Under the pieces are notes generated by a model. The model ran no database searches and was not told where the DNA came from. It saw nothing but the letters and a program-made list of their open reading frames with translations. The position numbers and the translations under genes are program-made. This document shows positions 1 through 6,773 of a DNA stretch of 28,607 nt, piece after piece; within the stretch, counting starts at the first letter, position 1, and every line of letters begins with the position of its first letter. The DNA is from an uncultured Erysipelotrichaceae bacterium (GTDB taxonomy: Bacteria > Bacillota_I > Bacilli_A > RF39 > UBA660), in assembly GCA_902797105.1 (NCBI GenBank), contig CADBRL010000073.1, forward strand, positions 1-28,607, given 5' to 3'.

Positions 1-1583
1 CCACCAACGATAGCATCAACGAATTCATATCCTTTTTCAGGATTTGGTTCAAACTTAACCCAAACATGTCCGTATTGTCCACGTCCACCTGATTGTTTGA
101 TATATTTACCTTCACATTCAGCAGCTTGAGTAAGTGTTTCACGGTAAGCAACTTGTGGTTTACCTTTATTACATTCAACATTAAATTCACGACGCATACG
201 GTCAACGATAATGTCTAAGTGTAATTCACCCATTCCAGATAAAACTGTTTGACCAGTTTCTGTATCTGTTTTAACTCTTAGAGTTGGATCTTCTTCAACT
301 AGTTTTTGAATAGCAATAGCCATTTTATCTTGGTCATTTTTACTCTTTGGTTCAATAGCTATATCAATAACTGGAGCTGGGAATTCCATTCCCTTCATGA
401 TACATGGGTTCTTTTCATCACATAATGTATCTGCAGTTGTAGTATTTTTTAGACCAACTGCCGCAGCGATTTCTCCTGCATATACTTCAGTAATTTCTTT
501 TCTTTGGTTAGCATGCATTTGTAAGATACGACCAATTCTTTCTTTTTCGTCTTTAGTTGAGTTTAAAACGTATGAACCACTTTTTAAAACTCCTGAATAA
601 ACACGGAAAAATGAAAGTCTACCAACATATGGATCAGTCATAATCTTAAATGCTAGTGCTGTGAATGGTTCAGAATCACTTGGATGTCTTAATACATCGT
701 TTCCTTTTGCATCAGTACATTCAATAGCTTCAATATCAGTTGGTGCTGGTAGGTAATCAATAACAGCATCAAGTAAAGCACGTGTTCCTTTGTCTCCTAG
801 AGCATCAGCACATAAAACTGGGAAGAATCCTACAGATAATGTAGCTTTTCTGATAGCAGCTTTAAGCTCTTCTTCAGTAATTTCTCCACCATCTAGGTAT
901 TTCATCATTAGATCTTCATCAAAATCAGCTACTGCTTCAATTAATTTAGTTCTATATTCTTCAGTTTTTTGTACCATATCTGCTGGAATTTCCATTTCAG
1001 ATACTTCTTGTTTTTCAGTTCCATCATATTTGTATGCTTTTTTAGTAACTAAATCAATGTAACCTTCAAAGAATTGTTCAGCACCAATTGGTAACATAAT
1101 TGGAGCAGCGTTAGCACCTAATCTACTTTTAATTGTATCAAGTGAATAGTAGAAATCAGCACCCATTTTTTCCATTTTGTTAGCACAAATCATTCTTGGT
1201 ACTTTATATTCATTTGCTTGTCTCCAAACAGTTTCAGTTTGAGGTTCTACACCTGCTTGAGCATCGATTAGAGCTATAGCACCGTCTAAAACTCTTAAAC
1301 TTCTTTGAACTTCGATAGTAAAGTCTACGTGACCTGGGGTATCGATAATGTTTAATCTATATCCTTTCCAGTGACAAGTAGTAGCGGCAGAAGTAATTGT
1401 AATACCTCTTTCCTTTTCTTGTTCCATCCAGTCCATTTGAGATTCACCTTCGTGAGTTTCTCCGATTTTGTGTGTAATACCAGTTAAGAATAAAATTCTT
1501 TCTGTTGTAGTTGTTTTACCAGCATCGATGTGAGCCATGATACCGATATTTCTTAATTTGTCAATTGAAACGTCTCTAGCCAT
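1..1583 (-). CDS. fusA: Translation elongation factor G (EF-G), C-terminus cut by window edge
   Basis: GTPase that drives ribosomal translocation and, with RRF, ribosome recycling. About 527 codons are visible from the ATG at 1581-1583; the C-terminal domains run off the left edge. Motifs seen: G1 AHIDAGKTTTTERI, the switch region with ERGITI, G3 DTPGHVDF, and later domain II-IV signatures such as GMGELHLDI and GGRGQYGHV. The G4 motif reads NKME (Glu at residue 138, codon 1170-1172) rather than the usual NKMD. It is the third gene of the str operon, only 5 nt after the rpsG stop. Identity is certain; only the G4 substitution is unusual. Confidence 0.98.
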   Translation of the reverse strand, partial: MARDVSIDKLRNIGIMAHIDAGKTTTTERILFLTGITHKIGETHEGESQMDWMEQEKERGITITSAATTCHWKGYRLNIIDTPGHVDFTIEVQRSLRVLDGAIALIDAQAGVEPQTETVWRQANEYKVPRMICANKMEKMGADFYYSLDTIKSRLGANAAPIMLPIGAEQFFEGYIDLVTKKAYKYDGTEKQEVSEMEIPADMVQKTEEYRTKLIEAVADFDEDLMMKYLDGGEITEEELKAAIRKATLSVGFFPVLCADALGDKGTRALLDAVIDYLPAPTDIEAIECTDAKGNDVLRHPSDSEPFTALAFKIMTDPYVGRLSFFRVYSGVLKSGSYVLNSTKDEKERIGRILQMHANQRKEITEVYAGEIAAAVGLKNTTTADTLCDEKNPCIMKGMEFPAPVIDIAIEPKSKNDQDKMAIAIQKLVEEDPTLRVKTDTETGQTVLSGMGELHLDIIVDRMRREFNVECNKGKPQVAYRETLTQAAECEGKYIKQSGGRGQYGHVWVKFEPNPEKGYEFVDAIVG

Positions 1584-1588
1584 AGTGC

Positions 1589-2056
1589 TTACCATCTATA
1601 GTGAGCAAATGCTTTATTTGCTTCTGCCATTCTATGAGTATCTTCACGTTTTTTGCAAGCTCCACCAGTACCATTTGAGGCATCTATGATTTCGTTTGCA
1701 AGATTAATGGCCATTCCCTTTCCATTTCTTAATTTTGCATAATTAACTAACCATCTTAAAGCTAGTGTTTGAGCTCTTTCATCATTAACTTCCATTGGAA
1801 CTTGATAATTTGAGCCTCCAACTCTACGAGATTTAACTTCAAGAGCTGGTTTGATATTTTCTAATGCAGCACTATAAACTTCTAAAGCTGGTTTTCCAGT
1901 TTTTTCAGCAACTATATCAAATGCTTCATATAATATCTTTTGAGCTGTACCTTTTTTACCATCTAACATAATTTGGTTTACTAATTTAGTAACTACTTTT
2001 GAATTATATATAGGATCTGGTAGTACATCTCTTTTAACTGCACGTCTTTTACGCAT
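1589..2056 (-). CDS. rpsG: 30S ribosomal protein S7
   Basis: Primary 16S rRNA 3'-domain binding protein of the small subunit head. The product is 155 residues, the usual bacterial length, beginning MRKRRAVKRDVLPDPIY and ending HRMAEANKAFAHYRW, both typical of S7. An AGGAGG-type ribosome binding site precedes the ATG. It lies 20 nt after rpsL and 5 nt before fusA, the standard str order. In other bacteria S7 represses this operon by binding the rpsL-rpsG spacer; here that spacer is so short that an E. coli-style site looks unlikely. Confidence 0.98.
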   Translation of the reverse strand: MRKRRAVKRDVLPDPIYNSKVVTKLVNQIMLDGKKGTAQKILYEAFDIVAEKTGKPALEVYSAALENIKPALEVKSRRVGGSNYQVPMEVNDERAQTLALRWLVNYAKLRNGKGMAINLANEIIDASNGTGGACKKREDTHRMAEANKAFAHYRW

Positions 2057-2076
2057 TTAATTTTCCTCCTATTCTA

Positions 2077-2490
2077 TTATTTTTTGTCTTTTTTAGTTCC
2101 GTATTTACTACGTCCTTGTTTACGGTCTTGAACTCCGTGAGTATCAAGTGTACCTCTTACGATATGATAACGAACACCGATTAAATCCTTAACACGGCCA
2201 CCTCTTACTAAAACAACACTGTGTTCTTGTAAGTTATGTCCTTCTCCTGGAATATAAGCATCGATTTCTTTACCATTAGAAAGTCTAACACGAGCATATT
2301 TTCTTAATGCTGAGTTCGGTTTTTTAGGTGTTCTTGTACCAACTTTAGTACAAACTCCTCTTTTTTGTGGACTCTTTGCATCAGTTTGTTTCTTTTCTAG
2401 AGTGTTAAATCCAACATTTAATACTGGACTTTTACTCTTTCTTGTTTTTTTGCTTCGATTTTTCTTTACTAATTGATTGATCGTAGGCAT
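2077..2490 (-). CDS. rpsL: 30S ribosomal protein S12
   Basis: Decoding-centre protein of the 30S subunit, first gene of the str operon. The product is 137 residues, the Firmicutes-length form. Residues 51-60 read GTRTPKKPNS, keeping the lysine (K56) that corresponds to E. coli K42. The second decoding loop reads GGRVKDLIGVRYH: Lys101 is kept, but residue 104, nearly always proline (E. coli P90), is isoleucine (codon ATC, complement of 2179-2181). Changes at this proline are linked to streptomycin resistance or dependence in other bacteria. A promoter and hairpin leader lie upstream. Confidence 0.98.
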   Translation of the reverse strand: MPTINQLVKKNRSKKTRKSKSPVLNVGFNTLEKKQTDAKSPQKRGVCTKVGTRTPKKPNSALRKYARVRLSNGKEIDAYIPGEGHNLQEHSVVLVRGGRVKDLIGVRYHIVRGTLDTHGVQDRKQGRSKYGTKKDKK

Positions 2491-2549
2491 TTATTTTCGC
2501 TCCTTTCCATTAACACACATCCTGGTGTATCGAACATTGTTTTAAACTA

Positions 2550-2570
2550 GGTTCTACCTAAGCAGAACCC
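2550..2570 (-). promoter_or_regulatory. Hairpin in the str operon 5' leader
   Basis: The transcribed leader between the promoter and rpsL contains GGTTCT and AGAACC arms around a short loop, a stem of at least 6 bp. It has no U-run, so it is unlikely to be a terminator. It may be an autoregulatory ribosomal-protein site or an mRNA stabiliser; which protein binds is unknown. Confidence 0.4.
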
Positions 2571-2591
2571 GTCTTTTCAAAATGCAAATAT

Positions 2592-2621
2592 ACTATAACA
2601 TTAATATGATATGTTTGTCAA
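2592..2621 (-). promoter_or_regulatory. Promoter of the str operon (rpsL-rpsG-fusA)
   Basis: On the minus strand a consensus -35 TTGACA (complement of 2616-2621) is followed after 18 nt by TATAGT (complement of 2592-2597). This predicts a leader of roughly 95 nt before the rpsL start. The promoter lies between the SIS-domain gene stop and rpsL, so the str genes can be transcribed independently of that gene. Confidence 0.75.
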
Positions 2622-2662
2622 GAAAAAATAATGAATTTTGGGTTAATTTGTTGTGCTTTTTA

Positions 2663-3583
2663 TCACACACTGCTTTTAAACCTATAAAGCTTTTTAACAA
2701 TTGGATTATAATCTACACCTGATAAATCCTTTTCTTTTTGGGAGGCAACGTATTTTGTTAGATACATGCACTTTACTAATAAGTTATACTCCGATAAAAG
2801 CGTTGGCTTGCTATCTAATACAATTACTTCTTTATAGTATTTAGTTAATTCACTTAATAATAGTTTATCTAAGTCTGTACCTAAATTAAAATATATTGCT
2901 ATATTATTGTAAGTTTTTGATAATGTACTTCTACCATGACAATATGAATACTTATCATGAATTACAGGAATGCCAATACCAGCTTCAACCATCGTAGATT
3001 CTAAATATTTGCTTGCTGATAATGTTTCAAAACCTGTAAAGATTTCAAAAGCATCACAATTTACATCAAAATTGTAATCATATTCTTTCGTACTATCAAT
3101 TATTCTTTGATAATCATTATCCAAATAATAATTTAATAATATTGCACATGGTATTAATGTTGCTGCTAAAGATATAAAACTTTTTTCTGAATCTTTACAA
3201 ATATAATTTAAACTAATTACACCGTTTTCATTATTTTCCTTACTAGATAACAAATAATGTCTTAGATTGTTATCGAAAGCTAATTCAACGCCAAAGTTTG
3301 CTCCAGAGTAACTACATGCCAAAATATTTTTATAGCCGTTCATAAACTCTTTAAAATATTTTAAATCCCTTGGTTCTACACATTTTGTTATAATCAAATT
3401 CTTCATAAGTAATATTCTTGATGCAAACGAAGCAACAATACTTGAACCACCTACCCCCGATACTAATGTTGGGTCTTTAATTTTACTTAGTAAATAATTT
3501 AATTTTTCTAAGTCAGTATCATTTAAACTATCAACAACCCTATTATTCAATTTTTTGAAATTTTCGTTCATATTCTTTTCCAT
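2663..3583 (-). CDS. SIS-domain (sugar isomerase) family protein
   Basis: A 306-residue cytosolic protein of the phosphosugar-binding SIS fold. Visible marks are the first SIS loop GVGGSSIVA (about 43-51), the second phosphate-binding loop ACSYSGANFG (about 89-98) and a conserved-looking IHDKYSYCHGRSTLS (about 209-223) like the active-site segment of GlmS/AgaS-type isomerases. The real substrate cannot be read from sequence, but a phosphosugar or amino-sugar phosphate ligand is expected. The ATG has an AGGAGG site 7 nt upstream. It follows the WYL regulator by 54 nt, and a hairpin in that gap partly overlaps the Shine-Dalgarno site. It ends with TGA, showing UGA is a stop here. Confidence 0.75.
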   Translation of the reverse strand: MEKNMNENFKKLNNRVVDSLNDTDLEKLNYLLSKIKDPTLVSGVGGSSIVASFASRILLMKNLIITKCVEPRDLKYFKEFMNGYKNILACSYSGANFGVELAFDNNLRHYLLSSKENNENGVISLNYICKDSEKSFISLAATLIPCAILLNYYLDNDYQRIIDSTKEYDYNFDVNCDAFEIFTGFETLSASKYLESTMVEAGIGIPVIHDKYSYCHGRSTLSKTYNNIAIYFNLGTDLDKLLLSELTKYYKEVIVLDSKPTLLSEYNLLVKCMYLTKYVASQKEKDLSGVDYNPIVKKLYRFKSSV

Positions 3584-3593
3584 AAAAAATCCT

Positions 3594-3619
3594 CCTTAAG
3601 TAATTTATATCACTTAAAG
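3594..3619 (-). promoter_or_regulatory. Inverted repeat overlapping the ribosome binding site of the SIS gene
   Basis: Read on the minus strand, CTTTAAGT and ACTTAAGG can pair (8 bp, one G-U) across a 10-nt loop. The right arm contains part of the TAAGGAGG Shine-Dalgarno site. It may be a translational control hairpin or a DNA operator for the WYL regulator. The arms are AT-rich, so chance is possible. Confidence 0.35.
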
Positions 3620-3637
3620 AGGAAGTATTTGGTCTAC

Positions 3638-4222
3638 TTAAAAAGTTTCATCTAAAAGTTCCATTTTATTTATTCTTTTAAGTTCAAAATGTCTTAAATC
3701 TTGACGAAGTTCGCAAAAGGCTGCACATCCCCATCCAGAATTATATAAAAATAAATCATATGGCCTTATAATTCTATTTAAATTTCCATCGGTAAATGAA
3801 TAATAATTTATTTTTACTTTTCTTTTTTCTTTTATAGCCTTATTTAATATATTATAATAATTTTTAATATCATCTTTTAATTCAATATTTTCGTTTTGAG
3901 ATTCAAAATAGATTCCATGAACTTTATCAGCTATTATTTGTAATTTTTCTTTATCGTCTTTATTTACTTTTAAGTTTTTTAAAAATTCATAATCTTCTTT
4001 AGAAAATTTGCGTAAAGGAATTTTAATACTTTGATTTAAAACATAACCTCCATAAGGTCCAATGATGCTATCTATAAATATTCCTGCTTTTTCAAGTTCT
4101 TCCTTGTAACTTCTAACCATTCTTTCGGATACTTCAAGTTTTTCTGCTAGTTCCTTTATATTGTATTTTCTACCATTTTCTAAATATTCAAGCATTAATA
4201 AACAATTTGATATTTCTGCCAT
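3638..4222 (-). CDS. HTH-WYL domain transcriptional regulator, short form
   Basis: A 194-residue DNA-binding regulator. Residues 1-55 form a winged HTH (IKELAEKLEVSERMVRSYKEEL). About 120-190 match a WYL domain: KVKINYYSF, then RPYDLFLYNSGWGCAAFCE and the RHFELKRI end. Family members are usually around 300 residues with a C-terminal WCX extension; that part is missing, but the WYL domain itself looks complete, so this is a compact version rather than clear debris. It lies between a prepilin-like small gene and a SIS-domain gene, and probably regulates this operon in response to a small ligand, which is inference. The Shine-Dalgarno site (GGGG) is weak. Confidence 0.8.
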   Translation of the reverse strand: MAEISNCLLMLEYLENGRKYNIKELAEKLEVSERMVRSYKEELEKAGIFIDSIIGPYGGYVLNQSIKIPLRKFSKEDYEFLKNLKVNKDDKEKLQIIADKVHGIYFESQNENIELKDDIKNYYNILNKAIKEKRKVKINYYSFTDGNLNRIIRPYDLFLYNSGWGCAAFCELRQDLRHFELKRINKMELLDETF

Positions 4223-4236
4223 AATTAGCCCCTACA

Positions 4237-4259
4237 TTTAAATCAAAAGCAGATTTAAA
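4237..4259 (-). promoter_or_regulatory. Perfect 8-bp inverted repeat upstream of the WYL regulator gene
   Basis: TTTAAATC and GATTTAAA are exact reverse complements separated by 7 nt, spanning the stop codon of the prepilin-like gene and the start of the 32-nt gap before the WYL gene. It could be an autoregulatory operator or a weak attenuator. The low-complexity arms limit confidence. Confidence 0.35.
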
Positions 4260-4392
4260 AACTGCTATATAGTTTATATATTAGATAAGCTGCAAATAAT
4301 AACGCTAGTAATAAGATTCCACTTAAAACAAGCATTTCTGTTAACCCCCAGCCTCTATTGTCTTTTAGTTTGCTATTTATATTTTTAAGCAT
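4255..4392 (-). CDS. 45-residue prepilin-like small membrane protein
   Basis: Begins MLKNINSKLKDNRGWGLTEM. A basic N-terminus ends in Gly14, followed by W-G-L-T-E with Glu at +5 and a hydrophobic stretch of about 20 residues, then a short YKLYSSF tail. This is the class III signal (prepilin peptidase) pattern G|xxxxE, yet there is no globular pilin domain. The start at 4390-4392 is chosen because AGGTGG lies 6 nt upstream and the promoter ends just before it; an upstream in-frame start at 4440 would lie inside the promoter. It may be a minimal pilin-like subunit or simply a small single-span membrane protein. No other pilus genes are in the window. Confidence 0.6.
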   Translation of the reverse strand: MLKNINSKLKDNRGWGLTEMLVLSGILLLALLFAAYLIYKLYSSF

Positions 4393-4411
4393 ATTTACCA
4401 CCTGTAAGTTT

Positions 4412-4440
4412 ATTATATTAAAAATGATTATAATTGTCAA
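4412..4440 (-). promoter_or_regulatory. Promoter of the prepilin-like/WYL/SIS operon
   Basis: Perfect consensus: TTGACA (complement of 4435-4440), 17-nt spacer, TATAAT (complement of 4412-4417). It predicts a leader of roughly 12-15 nt before the prepilin-like ATG. Confidence 0.85.
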
Positions 4441-4645
4441 TTTATTAAGTTAAACTTTATATTTGACTTATAATTAAAGTTATTTATTTTATTGCAAGAA
4501 TTAAAATAGTATAGTAAAGAATAAAATGATGTACATCAAGCACTATATGATGTTTTAAATAATAAGTAGTCAAGTTTAAAAAGTGCAGAAATTAATTGTG
4601 GCTTTCAAAATTAGGTTTTCATTTTACAAAATTTATGCTTTACAC
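4441..4645. other. Intergenic stretch with no gene recognised
   Basis: With the flanking promoters this gives about 360 bases (4393-4750) without coding sequence. It is AT-rich and separates two divergent promoters. A plus-strand open frame from 4583 crosses it but starts upstream of the promoter that explains the downstream peptide and lacks a ribosome binding site, so it is not taken as coding. Nothing else is recognised. Confidence 0.6.
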
Positions 4646-4674
4646 TTGAAATATTTGTGTTTATTTGTTATAGT
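4646..4674 (+). promoter_or_regulatory. Promoter of the 34-residue membrane peptide gene
   Basis: TTGAAA (4646-4651), 17-nt spacer, TATAGT (4669-4674). Transcription would start near 4681 and give a leader of about 70 nt, then the small ORF and the terminator at about 4889-4920: a transcript of roughly 235 nt. Confidence 0.75.
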
Positions 4675-4750
4675 ATTTTTTAAGGAATATTTGTTCTCGG
4701 GTGTCTACCGTCTTTCAGGGGCTTTGAGCTTATTGAGAGGAGGAATGCAT

Positions 4751-4855
4751 ATGAAGAAAAGAGTTTATGTAATTAAATTTCTTAACAGATTATGTATTAT
4801 AATGTTAATAATAGCTTTAATGCTATTAATAATAAAATTAGACATCTGCCTGTAG
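4751..4855 (+). CDS. 34-residue hydrophobic membrane peptide, possible toxin-like peptide
   Basis: Begins MKKRVYVIKFLNRLCIIM: a positively charged N-terminus, then about 18 strongly hydrophobic residues and a short IKLDICL tail. The start at 4751 is chosen because GAGAGGAGG ends 7 nt upstream; an in-frame ATG at 4745 is only 1 nt from it. The gene is a single-cistron unit with its own promoter, leader and terminator, and its stop codon sits in a strong hairpin (4841-4864). This size, charge and organisation resemble small membrane toxins of type I toxin-antitoxin modules, but no family is recognised and no antisense promoter was identified. A regulatory or membrane-stress peptide is equally possible. 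Confidence 0.6.
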   Translation: MKKRVYVIKFLNRLCIIMLIIALMLLIIKLDICL

Positions 4856-4864
4856 GCAAATGTC
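4841..4864 (+). other. RNA hairpin enclosing the stop codon of the 34-residue peptide gene
   Basis: GACAT-C-TGCC and GGCA-A-ATGTC pair around a TGTA loop (9 bp plus one C-A mismatch); the TAG stop begins in the loop. There is no U-run, so it is not the terminator, which follows at 4889. It could stabilise the 3' end of the message or pair with an antisense RNA. Confidence 0.55.
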
Positions 4865-4888
4865 AAACCAAAAGTAATATTTAGGTAG

Positions 4889-4920
4889 ACATTCGAGTTA
4901 CGAATGTTCCTTTTTTATTT
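4889..4920 (+). terminator. Rho-independent terminator of the 34-residue peptide transcript
   Basis: ACATTCG and CGAATGT (7 bp) around AGTTA, followed by TTCCTTTTTTATTTT. Confidence 0.8.
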
Positions 4921-4921
4921 T

Positions 4922-4939
4922 ATGAAGAATGTTCTTCAT
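4922..4939. repeat. Palindrome between convergent terminators
   Basis: ATGAAGAA and TTCTTCAT are exact 8-bp inverted arms separated by 2 nt. It lies just after the plus-strand terminator tail and before the rplL terminator. No U-run of its own; it could be an operator-like DNA site or a further 3' hairpin. Confidence 0.4.
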
Positions 4940-4975
4940 GTATTCATTATACTAAATATTTTACTCAAAAGCAAC

Positions 4976-5000
4976 AAAAAAACCACACAAATGTGGTTTT
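4976..5000 (-). terminator. Terminator of the rplJ-rplL operon
   Basis: On the minus strand AACCACA-TTTG-TGTGGTT is followed by a run of T, 10 nt after the rplL stop. It shows the operon ends here rather than continuing into rpoB/rpoC. Confidence 0.85.
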
Positions 5001-5010
5001 AATTTTAGAA

Positions 5011-5376
5011 TTAAACTAATTCTACTTCAGCACCAGCTTCAGTTAATTGAGTCTTAATAGCTTCAGCTTCTTCAGCAGGAATATTTTCTTTAATATTTCC
5101 ACCGTTGTCAGCTACAGCTTTAGCTTCAACTAATCCTAAACCAGTAATTTCTTTAATGATTTTAATAACTGCAATTTTGTTTCCACCAGCTGATTTTAAT
5201 ACAACTGTTCTAGTTTTTGGTCCTTCTTCTACAGCAGCAGCTGGAGCAGCAGCTACAGCTACAGCCATTGGATCAACACCAAATTCTTCTTTCATTGCGT
5301 CAACTAATTCTTTAACTTCAAGAATTGTCATTTCTTTTAATGCACTTATAAAATCTTCTTTGTTTAATTTTGCCAT
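5011..5376 (-). CDS. rplL: 50S ribosomal protein L7/L12
   Basis: Stalk protein that recruits and stimulates translational GTPases, 121 residues, normal length. The N-terminal dimerisation domain (about 1-30) is followed by an Ala-rich hinge (AVAVAAAPAAAVEEG, about 38-52) and the globular C-terminal domain with KIAVIKIIKEITGLGLVEAK and the EEAEAIKTQLTEAGAEVELV end. It follows rplJ by 3 nt and is followed by a strong terminator. Typical Firmicutes place rpoB next; it is absent here. Confidence 0.97.
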   Translation of the reverse strand: MAKLNKEDFISALKEMTILEVKELVDAMKEEFGVDPMAVAVAAAPAAAVEEGPKTRTVVLKSAGGNKIAVIKIIKEITGLGLVEAKAVADNGGNIKENIPAEEAEAIKTQLTEAGAEVELV

Positions 5377-5379
5377 ATT

Positions 5380-5877
5380 CTATTCCTTCCCTTCTAATTG
5401 TTCGGCATAAAGATTTAATCCTATTGCTAAATCTTTAACATATTGCATCATACCACCAGCAAGCATTGTAAGTAATCCTTCTCTTGATGGAATGGTAGCA
5501 TATTCTTTTATTACAGCTAAATCTGCAACATTTCCACTGATAACACCTACACGGATATCTAATTTATCATGTTTCTTAGCAAATTCTGATACAATTTTAA
5601 TTGGTTCAAGTAATTCTTTACCAAATAAAATTGCATTTGGTCCTTCTAAGAATTCATCTAAATTAAGATTTAATTCATCAGCAGCTCTTTTAAGTAGTGT
5701 GTTTTTATAAACCTTTACTTCTGAATCAACATTTTTAAGTTCTTTTCTTAAATCAGAAAGTTCTTCAACTGTTAATCCTTGGTATTGGAATATTATAACA
5801 CTTTCACTTGTTTTTAATTTGTTAACAATTTCGTCAACAACAAGTTTCTTTTGTTCAAGAATTTTTGTGCTTGCCAT
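5380..5877 (-). CDS. rplJ: 50S ribosomal protein L10
   Basis: Base of the ribosomal stalk that anchors L7/L12 dimers to 23S rRNA. The product is 165 residues, the usual length. Family features: VVDEIVNKLKTSESVIIFQYQGLTVEEL near the N-terminus (seen in parts) and KVYKNTLLKRA at about 56-66, with the L7/L12-binding helix at the C-terminus. It has an AGGAGGAG ribosome binding site and is preceded by an L10-type leader and its own consensus promoter, so rplJ-rplL forms an operon separable from rplK-rplA. Confidence 0.97.
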   Translation of the reverse strand: MASTKILEQKKLVVDEIVNKLKTSESVIIFQYQGLTVEELSDLRKELKNVDSEVKVYKNTLLKRAADELNLNLDEFLEGPNAILFGKELLEPIKIVSEFAKKHDKLDIRVGVISGNVADLAVIKEYATIPSREGLLTMLAGGMMQYVKDLAIGLNLYAEQLEGKE

Positions 5878-5899
5878 ATTCTCCTCCTTATTATATTAG

Positions 5900-5998
5900 A
5901 AAAGCTTCCCAAGGGAAGCTTAAAATTATCGTGTAGTTTTAAGTATCCCCTCGGTAGGACTTATTTTTTGCCTACTGTCTTTGGTTCTTGCTTTTTCT
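5900..5998 (-). promoter_or_regulatory. Ribosomal protein L10 leader (autoregulatory mRNA element)
   Basis: On the minus strand the leader carries AGACAGTAGGC and CCTACCGAGG segments that pair as in the known L10 leader of Firmicutes, where L10(L12)4 binds. It is followed near the gene by a perfect AAGCTTCCC/GGGAAGCTT hairpin (5902-5921) followed by TTTTCT, which would act as the attenuator. Family match is from memory of the consensus, not a covariance search. Confidence 0.75.
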
Positions 5999-6005
5999 AA
6001 TACGT

Positions 6006-6034
6006 ATTATATTACATTTTTAATTAAATGTCAA
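6006..6034 (-). promoter_or_regulatory. Promoter of rplJ-rplL, overlapping the end of rplA
   Basis: Perfect TTGACA (complement of 6029-6034), 17-nt spacer, TATAAT (complement of 6006-6011). The -35 box lies within the last codons of rplA, so the L10 operon has an independent start. Confidence 0.9.
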
Positions 6035-6722
6035 AACTATTTTTATCTAACTTGATTCCAGGACCCATAGTTGATGAAATAGCAATGTTTTCAATAAATG
6101 TTCCTTTTACTGTTTGTGGTTTAGCTTTAGAAATTGTTGTGATAACATAAGTTAAATTTTCAGCTAATTTCTTTTCATCAAATGAAACTTTACCAATTAC
6201 AGTATGGATATTACCAAATTTATCATTCTTGTATGTAACCATACCTTTTTTAAGATCTTCAACAATAGCGCCTACTTTAGTTGTTACTGTTCCAGTCTTA
6301 GGGTTAGGCATTAAGTTACGTGGTCCAAGAATATTACCAATTTTACCAACTTCTGGCATCATATCTGGTGTAGCAACTACAACATCAAAGTCAAACCAGT
6401 TTTCATTTTTGATTTTATCAAGCATATCTTTTTCCCCAACAAAATCAGCTCCAGCTTTTTTAGCTTCTTCAGCAAATGCTCCTTTAGCTATAACTAAAAC
6501 TTTTTTAGATTTACCAGTTCCGTTTGGAAGTGATAAAGCTCCTTTTAATTGTTGGTCAGATTTTTTAGGGTCAATGTTTAATTTAATTGCAACATCAACT
6601 GTACTATCAAATTTAGTAATGCTTGTTTCTTTAACTAATTTGATTGCATCTTCTAAAGCATATGCTTTGTTTTTATCAACGTTTTTAGATGCTTCCACAT
6701 ATTTTTTTCCATATTTTTTCAT
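6024..6722 (-). CDS. rplA: 50S ribosomal protein L1
   Basis: L1-stalk protein involved in E-site tRNA exit and translational repressor of its own operon. The product is 232 residues, normal length, with the N-terminus MKKYGKKYVEASKNVDKNK and the signature GRNLMPNPKTGTV-type segment, here GPRNLMPNPKTGTVTTKVGA (about 133-152). The ATG has an AGGAGG site. It is 51 nt downstream of rplK and co-transcribed with it. The promoter of rplJ begins inside its 3' end. Confidence 0.97.
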   Translation of the reverse strand: MKKYGKKYVEASKNVDKNKAYALEDAIKLVKETSITKFDSTVDVAIKLNIDPKKSDQQLKGALSLPNGTGKSKKVLVIAKGAFAEEAKKAGADFVGEKDMLDKIKNENWFDFDVVVATPDMMPEVGKIGNILGPRNLMPNPKTGTVTTKVGAIVEDLKKGMVTYKNDKFGNIHTVIGKVSFDEKKLAENLTYVITTISKAKPQTVKGTFIENIAISSTMGPGIKLDKNSFDI

Positions 6723-6773
6723 AGTTTACCTCCTAACTGTGGTTCATTAAGCGGACAATTTTTATTATTTTAA

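Noticed and set aside
4583..4750. Longer 90-residue version of the small plus-strand membrane peptide
   Set aside because: It would start before the promoter at 4646-4674 and has no ribosome binding site; the start at 4751 has an ideal one.
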